From positions 1 through 64,000 of the forward strand of contig LXTR01000080.1 of assembly GCA_001683825.1 (NCBI GenBank): 64,000 bases of DNA. The letters run 5' to 3'. The notes under the pieces are model-generated. The model was not told the DNA's origin. It saw nothing but the letters and a program-made list of their open reading frames with translations, and ran no database searches. Positions 8,201 to 15,391 of the stretch are shown in pieces. Every line of letters starts with the position of its first letter. Position 1 is the stretch's first letter. The position numbers and the translations under genes were made by a program. The stretch comes from Flavobacteriaceae bacterium CP2B (GTDB lineage Bacteria > Bacteroidota > Bacteroidia > Flavobacteriales > Flavobacteriaceae).

Positions 8201-9385
8201 TTATTCCACCCGGTTTTCGTCAAAGGAAGACGGCAGGAGCTTAGGGATGAGTTTAATGAAGATAGGAAGCAGTACCGCCCCGCCCGGGAGCATGAAAATG
8301 GCCAGGGACGGAATACTTTTGAAGATGTCGATCAGTTGGCTCTGTACCTTCTTTTTTTCGACCGGGCTAAGTTCCTTTACGGTGGATTTTGAGAGGAGGT
8401 AAACGAGTTCCTTACTTTCCGAAAGTTCTTTCTGTAACCGCTTGCTGTTCCTGAGGATAAGTTTGTTTACGATTCTCGACATGCTGTCGTAGAATTGTAC
8501 CGCCAGGTTATGATCTTTAAGGTGGGGGATACGGTTCGCATGTACGTGAAAAAAGCGGGTCACATCGCCCAGGGCATCAGAAATATGTTCGGGCGACAAC
8601 CGCAGGTCTTTCCCTATGCCGTAGATGAATTCAGATTCCAGGTAGTCCAGTGACTGGTCTTCCCATATGGTAAGGCAGGCTACATCTAAAAAATACTGGT
8701 TTTCCTCTTTGTCAAACTGGTTGATGAGTTTTTCCCTGTAGCTGGCATCAAAATGTTCCTTGGTACTCTCTATAAAGGTCAGGGAAGAGGCAAAGAGCTG
8801 GGCCAGCCGTTCATCCTTCCTGTTCTTTTCCTTGGAACTCAGGGCGTGGTAGGTAATATTGATGGTGATATACTCCAGGTTCTGGGCATGCTGCCGAATC
8901 GGCCCCTCCCGCTCCAGGAATTTTCTGAAGGTGAGGATATCGATAAACAAAAGCGAATTGGTGATGACGCTGTTAAACGTCTTGCTGATGACGTTGTCTT
9001 CCAGGTATACCCTGGTATCGATCAGCTTTTCCAATTGGGCGGAAGTTTTCTTGCCGGTGAGGATCTTGTGCAAAAAAGAGGTACTCCCCACATCCAGTTC
9101 CTTGTAAAAACGGAATATGGCATCCAGGAAATTCTTAAAACTGCAATCGCTCCTGTGAAACTTGTAGGTGAAGTACAGGCCACTCAGGAGGTTGGTTTTT
9201 GCCATTTCATCCTCGGAGAGCGGATGCTCCGTTTCTATGAAGTGCGGGATCCCCAGGTTGATCCCGTAAATAAACCCGGCGTCTTTGAGCGCTTCATAGA
9301 GGGCATTAAAATCCGGGTAGGGAGAATCCCCACCTTTTACGAGATGCCCAAACTTTTCAATCCAACCCGGACCAGAGGGATTCAT
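8201..9385 (-). CDS. LETM1-related protein (flavobacterial biofilm-associated family)
   Basis: The 394-residue protein starts at the ATG at 9385 (MNPSGPGWIEKFG), the usual start in this flavobacterial family; an upstream ATG at 9451 would add an odd cysteine-rich stretch. Most of the chain is helical and soluble with no recognised motif. The last ~75 residues contain a LETM1-like segment: KELSPVEKKKVQSQLIDIF, then the hydrophobic IPSLAIFMLPGGAVLLPIF and LIPKLLPSSF, the part that in mitochondrial LETM1 carries the membrane segment and the start of the matrix domain. Proteins like this are catalogued as LETM1-related biofilm-associated proteins; molecular function is unproven. The gene stands alone on its strand. 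Confidence 0.8.
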   Translation of the reverse strand: MNPSGPGWIEKFGHLVKGGDSPYPDFNALYEALKDAGFIYGINLGIPHFIETEHPLSEDEMAKTNLLSGLYFTYKFHRSDCSFKNFLDAIFRFYKELDVGSTSFLHKILTGKKTSAQLEKLIDTRVYLEDNVISKTFNSVITNSLLFIDILTFRKFLEREGPIRQHAQNLEYITINITYHALSSKEKNRKDERLAQLFASSLTFIESTKEHFDASYREKLINQFDKEENQYFLDVACLTIWEDQSLDYLESEFIYGIGKDLRLSPEHISDALGDVTRFFHVHANRIPHLKDHNLAVQFYDSMSRIVNKLILRNSKRLQKELSESKELVYLLSKSTVKELSPVEKKKVQSQLIDIFKSIPSLAIFMLPGGAVLLPIFIKLIPKLLPSSFDENRVE

Positions 9386-9557
9386 TGCCTGTTGTTTACA
9401 AGCGTCAAAGTAACACAAAATATACATCAAATAGCACACTCCCGTCCGCATTTGTCAGAGGCACAAAACTCCCTTAACACGAATTTAACACTTCAAACCA
9501 AACCCCCCGGGCCATATCCCGTAGGTAAGGGTGAGTATAACCTTAAAAATACAAATA

Positions 9558-10244
9558 ATGAAAAACTCAAAATTACTACCAGGGCTGGCCGGCATCGCGA
9601 TTACCGGGCTTATCCTGGTTGCGGCCGACCATATTGACGCGCCGTCTTCCATGGGCACCACGGCCGACATTGCCGACTTTTACGCCTTTGAGCCTGCAGA
9701 GGGTTCAGACCTTACCACCTTTGTGGTCGACTTACAATCAAACGTATTGCCCGAACTGGCATACGGGACTTTTGATGAAGCGGTACTGACGGAGATCAAC
9801 ATCGATACAGATGGCGATCTGGTGGAAGACTACGTTATCCAGGCTATCCCTCGCATGGGGAGGATGTACTTTTTCTTCGGGACGCCCACCCAAACCGGAC
9901 TGGATAGCGAGGTAATGGCAGACGCACCCCTGGGCGATGTGGAAATTTCCGGGGCCACAGCCATTGTCGAAACCACCGGCGATGGGGTCAGCCTGTTCGC
10001 GGGGCCCAGGCAGGATGCATTTTTCTTCGATTTCTTCCAGTTCAATGCCGTCATCAACCCGGACGTGAATGCTGCCCCCGGCGGGTTCTTGCCACCCGAA
10101 GAGGCGGCCGACACCTTTGACGGCGCCAATACCATGTCTATCGTCGTGGAAGTGCCCAACAGCCTTTTGGGCGCACCCACTGCAGTAAATGCCCTGGGAA
10201 TCCCGGTGTACAAAACATGGGTAACTACCAACAGAAAACAATAA
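9558..10244 (+). CDS. DUF4331-family exported protein, N-terminal part of the family fold
   Basis: The 228-residue protein uses the ATG at 9558, giving the signal peptide MKNSKLLPG...LILVAA with cleavage before DHIDAP. An ATG at 9531 adds nine residues that spoil the signal. The mature start DHIDAPSS...TADIADFYAF is the hallmark of DUF4331, equivalent to the SSHREAP...ADNTDLYAF of longer members. The chain ends with NTMSIVVEVPNSLL...IPVYKTWVTTNRK, roughly the middle of a full-length DUF4331 protein. The missing C-terminal half appears in the next gene 22 bases downstream. Function is unknown; export to the periplasm or surface is likely. Confidence 0.85.
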   Translation: MKNSKLLPGLAGIAITGLILVAADHIDAPSSMGTTADIADFYAFEPAEGSDLTTFVVDLQSNVLPELAYGTFDEAVLTEINIDTDGDLVEDYVIQAIPRMGRMYFFFGTPTQTGLDSEVMADAPLGDVEISGATAIVETTGDGVSLFAGPRQDAFFFDFFQFNAVINPDVNAAPGGFLPPEEAADTFDGANTMSIVVEVPNSLLGAPTAVNALGIPVYKTWVTTNRKQ

Positions 10245-10266
10245 CAACCCTTATACATACAACAAA

Positions 10267-11058
10267 ATGAAAGCAGATAGCATCAAATATATGTTCCTGT
10301 CGTTCCTGGCACTGGCCGCGTTGAGCGCCTGCAGTAATGACGACAACAGTATCGCGGAAAATCCGCAAGCCTCCTGTAGCGATGGCATTATGAACGGATC
10401 AGAAACAGGGATCGACTGTGGAGGCGCCTCCTGTATGCCTTGTGAAGATGGTATGGGAATGCCCATGGACCCTGATTTTTCGGGCACCTATAGCCAGGCC
10501 GACCATATGGGAAGGCCCGGGATCAATACCGTGCTGAGCTCTGATATGCAGGGGCAGGCCAGTGTGAAAGACGCGTTTAATGTGACCATCCCCTCGGAAA
10601 TGGTGGCCACCTTCCAGGCCGGTTTTGAAGCCAGGGTAGAACAGTACCACGATGTTTATGCCAACAAATTGGGCCTGGATCCCTCGGATGTGGACTATCA
10701 AACCAATATTTTGGGGCTTGATGTGGCTACGCTGACCACGGTCCTGGCAGCGGATGTGCTGGAAGTAGCCCCGGATGCCCCCACCACCTATTTTGACCCG
10801 GGAACAGATAATGACAATGATGGCCGGGTCCTGGTACCGGACGGGGATGAAATCGGCCTTACCGGCAGGAAGCTTCAGGATGATATTATCGATATCTCAC
10901 TGATCCTGTTGTTTGGTGGTACAGAAGGCGACCGCTTCAGCGGGCAGGACCTGGACGGAGACGGAATGGCCGACCTACCCAGGCTAACCTCCGATGGTGT
11001 CAGCCTGACCGCGGATAATATCACGGACACCTTTCCCTACATAGGGTCGCCCGAATAA
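10267..11058 (+). CDS. DUF4331-type lipoprotein with a Cys-rich N-terminal motif, C-terminal part of the family fold
   Basis: The 263-residue protein has a good lipobox (LSAC, Cys22). Just after the anchor is a four-cysteine motif with Cys37, 51, 56 and 59 (CSDGIMNGSETGIDC, GGASCMPC), a module seen in many Bacteroidota surface proteins. Residues about 110-263 resemble the second half of DUF4331: GRKLQDDIIDISLILLFGG, LTSDGVSLTADN, and a final FPYIGSPE. Two Asp-rich loops (DNDNDGRVLVPDGDE and DLDGDGMAD) could bind calcium. It probably pairs physically with the preceding exported DUF4331 protein and anchors it to a membrane; that is inference from gene order and complementary halves. Confidence 0.82.
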   Translation: MKADSIKYMFLSFLALAALSACSNDDNSIAENPQASCSDGIMNGSETGIDCGGASCMPCEDGMGMPMDPDFSGTYSQADHMGRPGINTVLSSDMQGQASVKDAFNVTIPSEMVATFQAGFEARVEQYHDVYANKLGLDPSDVDYQTNILGLDVATLTTVLAADVLEVAPDAPTTYFDPGTDNDNDGRVLVPDGDEIGLTGRKLQDDIIDISLILLFGGTEGDRFSGQDLDGDGMADLPRLTSDGVSLTADNITDTFPYIGSPE

Positions 11059-11159
11059 GGGCTTTTCGGAAATGCGCCGTGCATCGCCTTTGCGGTTCCA
11101 CCCCTGGCAAGGCGCCTGCATCCCGCATCCCTTGGGAATTAAATTGCAGAAAAGGAAGA

Positions 11160-11182
11160 AAAGGGGCCGGTAAGGCCCCTTT
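11160..11182. terminator. GC-rich hairpin between the DUF4331 pair and the TPR lipoprotein
   Basis: A perfect 9-bp stem (AAAGGGGCC at 11160-11168, GGCCCCTTT at 11174-11182, loop GGTAA) lies 35 bases before the TPR lipoprotein start. On the plus strand it is followed only by TCT and then A residues, so it may be a weak terminator or processing stem that lowers expression of the third gene. Confidence 0.45.
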
Positions 11183-11216
11183 CTAAAAAATAATAGCAAC
11201 TAAAGAAGACAACACG

Positions 11217-12497
11217 ATGAAACCTTACCTCTTTCTACTTCTGGGGATACTGGCCCTGCTGTCCTGTCAGCCACAGGGAGCACCCACCGTAAGCAACCCG
11301 GCAGACTACAACCATTTTCTAATGACAGGCCCGGTCGCGACGACCTCCAAATATTTTGAGCTCTGGAATTCCAAGATCACCCAAGACAGCACACAGCTTA
11401 CCAGTTTTGGGCATGTGGCGGGCGAGTACCACAGGTACTTCCAGGCCACAGGCCAAATTGATTTCCTGAAAAGGGCCGAACAGGCACTGGAAAAGGCCGT
11501 GGCCATAGCAGCCATAGGGAAGGCCGACTACCAAAGGGCATTGGCGCGGAACTATATATCCCAGCATCGCTTCCGCGAGGCCCTGGAACTGGCAGAGGCT
11601 GCCAGGGCCCTGGGCAGTGGGGTAACGGAATCCCAATACCTGCTGTTTGACCTCCATATGGAACTGGGGCAGTATGGGCCGGCTGAAAAATACCTGGACA
11701 GTATCACGAACTTTTCGGATTTTGGGTACCTCATCCGCCTGGCCAAATGGAATGACCATCTGGGTAAACTGGGGACAACCATTGCCTTTATGGAGAAAGC
11801 GGCCCGTAAGGCAGAAAGCACGGGTAACCCGAAGCTAATGACATGGTCCTATACGAATCTGGCCGACTATTACGGGCATGCTGGCAGGATTGCCGATGCC
11901 TATGCCTATTACCTGAAATCCCTGGCCCTGGATCCTGCCAACGCCTATGCCAAAAAGGGAATTGCCTGGCTGGTGTTTTCCCATGAAAAGAACCCCGGTG
12001 AGGCCATGCGCATCCTGGACGCCGTGACCCGGGATTACCAGGCTCCGGATTATTTCCTGCTCAAGGCCGAAATAGCAGGCTACATGGGGACTGAAAAAGA
12101 TCGCCTGGCGAATCTGGACCAGTATTTCAAAGCGGTTAAAAACCCCGCCTATGGCGCTATGTACCATGCGCACAATATCAGCTTATACCTGGAGGAAACC
12201 GTACAATATGACCAGGCACTGGAACTGGCCCAAAAAGAAGTGGACAACCGTCCCACACCTGCCTCCTATGACCTGTTGGCCTACAGCTATTTTAAAAAAG
12301 GCGAGCAACAGAAGGCCGAAGCCATCATAGAAGAACACATCCTGGGAAAAACCTTTGAGCCGGGGATCCTGCTGCATGTAGCGGAAGTTTACAAGGCCGC
12401 GGGGAATACCGAAAAGATCCGTACCCTAAAGCCCGAATTGCTGGGAGCCCTTTACGAATTGGGCCCCTCCAGTGAGGCGCGTATCAAAAGTTTGTAA
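11217..12497 (+). CDS. TPR-repeat lipoprotein
   Basis: The 426-residue protein has a lipoprotein signal with LLSC and lipidated Cys17. The remainder is a series of TPR helices, e.g. FLKRAEQALEKAVAIA, AYAYYLKSLALDPANAYAKKG and QYDQALELAQKEVDNRP. There is no catalytic motif. TPR lipoproteins usually act as scaffolds in envelope complexes. It follows the two DUF4331 genes on the same strand, separated by 158 bases that include a hairpin, and is read toward the ECF sigma/anti-sigma genes. I infer that it works with the DUF4331 proteins. Confidence 0.88.
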   Translation: MKPYLFLLLGILALLSCQPQGAPTVSNPADYNHFLMTGPVATTSKYFELWNSKITQDSTQLTSFGHVAGEYHRYFQATGQIDFLKRAEQALEKAVAIAAIGKADYQRALARNYISQHRFREALELAEAARALGSGVTESQYLLFDLHMELGQYGPAEKYLDSITNFSDFGYLIRLAKWNDHLGKLGTTIAFMEKAARKAESTGNPKLMTWSYTNLADYYGHAGRIADAYAYYLKSLALDPANAYAKKGIAWLVFSHEKNPGEAMRILDAVTRDYQAPDYFLLKAEIAGYMGTEKDRLANLDQYFKAVKNPAYGAMYHAHNISLYLEETVQYDQALELAQKEVDNRPTPASYDLLAYSYFKKGEQQKAEAIIEEHILGKTFEPGILLHVAEVYKAAGNTEKIRTLKPELLGALYELGPSSEARIKSL

Positions 12498-13133
12498 GGC
12501 TGCGTTCCCTGCCGGGGGCTTGGGTTGAGGTTGGGGTATTTATATCAGTAGCGTGCCGGGGCCCCGCGTCCTGGCGCGCTCAGCCTCAGCCCGTTTTCCA
12601 CGATGATTTTAACTTTTTATTAGGATTTCTTAGATGAAATACCTATTTTTATCGTCCAAAGGCACGTTTAAAGCAGGAATGTCGTTCTCTTTTAAGCTGC
12701 CTAAGGGAAGTTAAGACTTGATTCCAAAGACGATAACCCAAATCTGATATGTTATGGAATACTTCCTTTTTTGTATATGGTTTGCCCTGATGTTGTTTGT
12801 ATGCCTTAAAATTTGGTTTGCCAACAGGGCCCTGCAAAATTCACTAAAAAAACGCTGAAGCTATAGAGTAACAATTACACTATTCCAGTTGTTCTTATGA
12901 ATCCAAAGACCTGGGGCCGCTCCTGGCCCCTGCGTTGCCTTGCTATAGGCGGGCAAACCGATGCAGGTCTGTCCTCCGTCGTCATGTTTTTTTGATGGTG
13001 GGGCCGGTCGTGTCAGCACCGGGGCAGATTTTGAGGTCCCTTGCTTTTCCTTCACGCCCGTTCTCCCGCCGAAATTGCCCCTGAACCACCTTAGGATAAA
13101 GTGTCTGTGACCGCCTTGCACCCGGCGCTGTCC
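12498..13133. other. 636-base gap between the TPR lipoprotein and the anti-sigma factor
   Basis: The two flanking genes converge here. The first part (12498-12600) is GC-rich; 12600-12860 is AT-richer and includes the short membrane ORF at 12754-12858; the rest is GC-rich with a small hairpin (GGGGCC/GGCCCC at 12913-12930) that lacks a T run. Frames of 62 and 86 codons on the minus strand have no family resemblance or plausible composition. I see no RNA gene. The gap could hold remnants of a lost gene. Confidence 0.5.
12754..12858 (+). CDS. possible 34-residue single-span membrane protein
   Basis: An ATG at 12754 opens a 34-codon frame ending TGA at 12856-12858. The product starts MEYFLFCIWFALMLFVC, a single hydrophobic span rich in Phe, Leu and Trp, and ends with a basic tail (NRALQNSLKKR). 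The shape, acidic short N-end, membrane span and positive cytoplasmic tail, fits real small membrane proteins, and it lies in an AT-richer island in an otherwise GC-rich gap. No convincing ribosome site or promoter is visible, and a random AT-rich stretch could produce the same pattern. Confidence 0.3.
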   Translation: MEYFLFCIWFALMLFVCLKIWFANRALQNSLKKR

Positions 13134-13934
13134 TCAGGAGGCCACTACGCCCAGCGTAAACAACTGTTCCAGGGTAGGGGTTTCGCTCCCTCCGGCCGGC
13201 TCCAGGGTAATTCCAAAAGCCTCTGTGTCGTTGGGATTGGAGAGGGCGAATACCCTATTCGCATCGGTGGTGAAATCTTCCAACAGCCCGATACTGGTAG
13301 GGGTGAGTGGCGAAAGCTTTAAGGACCATACCTGGTAGACCATCCCCGGGGGAGGTTCAGGAAGGCCCTGGGCGTCTATGAATACCTTTTCTTCCGCCCT
13401 GTTCCAGTACGCCTTGGCATAGGCCGAAGGGGCCGCTTCCTGCCCTCCCAGGGCAATTACGGTAATTTCCCGGTCCCTGAGGGTTCCCAGCAGTTCCCTC
13501 GTTTTATCCAACGAATTCCGGGCTTCGAAAATTTGATCCTCCAAAACCTGTATTTCATGGCTTCTGAGGTTTATTTGATTCTTCAGTTCCGTATTCTGCA
13601 GGTATACCCATCCTAAACCAAGCCCCAGGACAAGGGCAGCGGCCCAGCCCGTATACTGGATCCAGGTAGCACGTTTCCGGGGTAGCGGGACTACCCTGGC
13701 TTCATTTTTATCGCCAATCCTCCTTATGACATCCTGGAAATCCCGGGAACCGGAGTCCTTGTAAGCCGCTGATTTGCTCAGGGCCAGTATAGCCGCTTCT
13801 ATAGATCGTATTTCTTCCTTGATCCTGGGGTGTTCTTCCGCATTACGATGCACCTCCAGGTTTTCGTCCTCGTTTAAAAGGCCCGCCACATAGAGTTCCA
13901 GCACTCCTGACGCTATGTATTTATCTACGTCCAT
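13134..13934 (-). CDS. RskA-like anti-sigma factor
   Basis: The 266-residue protein has an N-terminal cytoplasmic segment (1-90; ASGVLELYVAGLL, typical of RskA-type anti-sigma domains), one membrane span (about 93-112), a periplasmic coiled coil (about 113-155) and a C-terminal RskA domain (about 157-266; PPPGMVYQVWSLKLSPLTPTSIG and FGITLEPAGGSETPT). It would hold the ECF sigma factor inactive at the membrane until the periplasmic domain is cut or displaced. Its start overlaps the sigma factor gene by 10 bases, a sign of translational coupling. The signal is not visible. Confidence 0.92.
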   Translation of the reverse strand: MDVDKYIASGVLELYVAGLLNEDENLEVHRNAEEHPRIKEEIRSIEAAILALSKSAAYKDSGSRDFQDVIRRIGDKNEARVVPLPRKRATWIQYTGWAAALVLGLGLGWVYLQNTELKNQINLRSHEIQVLEDQIFEARNSLDKTRELLGTLRDREITVIALGGQEAAPSAYAKAYWNRAEEKVFIDAQGLPEPPPGMVYQVWSLKLSPLTPTSIGLLEDFTTDANRVFALSNPNDTEAFGITLEPAGGSETPTLEQLFTLGVVAS

Positions 13935-14464
13935 TCCAGTGTCATGTTGTCTCTTAATTGACCGATACAGTTCCGGTTTCTCGTTTTGACCGTCCCGAGC
14001 GGGATGCCCAGTTCCTCAGCGGCTTGTTTCTGGGTATAGCCTTTGAAATAGAGCAGTTCGATGATTTGAACGCACTTTTTCTTAAGATTCATCAACAATT
14101 TTTTAAGGCCGGTGGTGTCCAGGGATTCCGCGTCGGTATCGGCCTGTTCCAATATACCTACGAAGTAATCGGCAGGGAGGTTCTTTTTTTGATCCTTATA
14201 GGATTTAGAACGCACTTTGTCTATCGCTGTATTCCGTGCAATGTTAAGGATCCAGGTAAAAAACCTCCCTTTGGAAGGGTTATAACTGTCGGAATTGTTC
14301 CAGATTTTAACAAAGACGTCCTGGGCGAGCTCTTCCGCCAGTTCCTTGTCGCGCACGATCGTAGTGATAACGCCACGGATATTGTCACTATACATGTCGT
14401 ACAGCTTTTCAAAGGCAATGATGTCTTTTTTTTGGAAACGTTGCACCAACAATTCCAATTCCAT
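13925..14464 (-). CDS. ECF-type RNA polymerase sigma factor
   Basis: The 179-residue protein has sigma region 2 (about 10-80; FEKLYDMYSDNIRGVITTIV, ELAQDVFVKIW, FFTWILNIARNTAIDKVRS) and region 4 (about 120-175; ELLYFKGYTQKQAAEELGIPLGTVKTR), with the long linker typical of SigK-like ECF factors. It overlaps the RskA-like anti-sigma gene, its likely inhibitor. It lies 75 bases after the sodC stop, with a perfect hairpin in between, and a -7-like TATATTTA at 14480-14487 on this strand. Likely targets include the nearby exported-protein genes, but I did not identify a shared target motif. Confidence 0.94.
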   Translation of the reverse strand: MELELLVQRFQKKDIIAFEKLYDMYSDNIRGVITTIVRDKELAEELAQDVFVKIWNNSDSYNPSKGRFFTWILNIARNTAIDKVRSKSYKDQKKNLPADYFVGILEQADTDAESLDTTGLKKLLMNLKKKCVQIIELLYFKGYTQKQAAEELGIPLGTVKTRNRNCIGQLRDNMTLEWT

Positions 14465-14488
14465 AGCATTTGTTTTGATCCTAAATAT

Positions 14489-14519
14489 AAAGAAAGCTGC
14501 AGGGAATGCAGCTTTCTTT
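14489..14519 (-). terminator. perfect hairpin after sodC
   Basis: A perfect 13-bp stem (AAAGAAAGCTGCA at 14489-14501, TGCAGCTTTCTTT at 14507-14519, loop GGGAA in plus orientation) lies between sodC and the sigma factor gene. Read on the minus strand it ends in TTTCTTTATATTT, so it can act as the sodC terminator, perhaps leaky enough to let some transcripts reach the sigma gene. Confidence 0.75.
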
Positions 14520-14539
14520 AAAAAACAATTTTTTTGAAG

Positions 14540-15127
14540 TTATTCGATAATACCGGTACAGCTTACACGGGTCCCGGCAGCCCCACTGGGCTGGGAGGTA
14601 AAGTCGTCAAACCCTTCATGTACGATAACGGCCTTGCCGCGGATGTTTTTAGTGGCATCCTCACACCCGATACACCACTGGTCCGTAGAAAACTCCACGG
14701 TGGCATTGCCTTCCGCATCAGCCGTAAAGTTCCCTATGTCCCCTTTGTGGTAACCCGCTGCATCGCCCCACTTTCCATGGGGCTCGCTGGTCGGGTTCCA
14801 GTGGCCGCCGGTAGAGGTGCCATCTTCCGCGGAACAATCGGCTTTTTCATGAAGGTGGATGGCGTGCTCCCCCGGCGTCAGGCCTGTGAGTTTGGCGGTC
14901 ATGTGGACCACCCCGCCTTCTTCCGTGAAGGTTACCTGCCCATTGACATTACTACTGCTTTTGGGCTGCATGGAAAATGAAATGTGTTCTTCCATGATTT
15001 CTTCTGTGGCCGCTTCCATGGTTTCTTCCACCGCTTCGGCCCCTTCCTTCATCTCTTTTTTAGCTTCTTTGCACTGGTAGGAAAGGATCAGCAGGAGACC
15101 CACGACCATTGCGTTTATTTTTTTCAT
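14540..15127 (-). CDS. sodC: Cu/Zn superoxide dismutase, exported
   Basis: The 195-residue protein has a signal segment ending near Cys19 (SYQC; the -1 Gln makes lipidation uncertain), an acidic/lysine helical linker (about 20-48) and a SodC domain. All metal ligands are present: HLHEKADC (two Cu His), GGHWNP (bridging His), EPHG and YHKGD (Zn His and Asp), and VHEG (fourth Cu His). The disulfide partners are Cys in EKADC and RVSC. An extra CIGC pair occurs before the last His, as in other Bacteroidota members as far as I recall. The enzyme turns superoxide into peroxide and oxygen outside the cytoplasm. It has its own promoter. Confidence 0.95.
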   Translation of the reverse strand: MKKINAMVVGLLLILSYQCKEAKKEMKEGAEAVEETMEAATEEIMEEHISFSMQPKSSSNVNGQVTFTEEGGVVHMTAKLTGLTPGEHAIHLHEKADCSAEDGTSTGGHWNPTSEPHGKWGDAAGYHKGDIGNFTADAEGNATVEFSTDQWCIGCEDATKNIRGKAVIVHEGFDDFTSQPSGAAGTRVSCTGIIE

Positions 15128-15151
15128 TGCTATTGGTTTTTAAGTGAAGGA

Positions 15152-15182
15152 TAAAGGTAGCAATTATTAAGGGCGCAGTCAA
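15152..15182 (-). promoter_or_regulatory. predicted sodC promoter
   Basis: On the minus strand TTG (15182-15180) is followed after 20 bases by TACCTTTA (15159-15152), close to the Bacteroidota consensus TTG/TAnnTTTG. The -7 element ends 25 bases before the sodC start. Confidence 0.6.
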
Positions 15183-15391
15183 CCGATTCCAGGAAGGATT
15201 TTTCGCAGGGCGGTGGTTTCGCGCACTCCGGATTCCGGGTTCTCTCAGCGTGACAGGGACTTACCAATGCAGGGCCGGGCACCGGCATGGCGGGAGCGGG
15301 TGTACCTGGTAATCTTTTCCTGTTGCCTGCGTAAAGGCTGAACGCCGCCAGGGAGTGGCGCGTTTGGAAAGTTTTGGGCTTTTCAGCCCGG

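Noticed and set aside
8753-9637. A 294-codon plus-strand frame across the LETM1-related gene and the next promoter region
   Set aside because: It overlaps two supported genes and ends inside the DUF4331 signal peptide region in another frame; no motif.
12861-13121. An 86-codon minus-strand frame in the gap after the anti-sigma gene
   Set aside because: Composition is not protein-like, there is no start context, and no recognisable motif.
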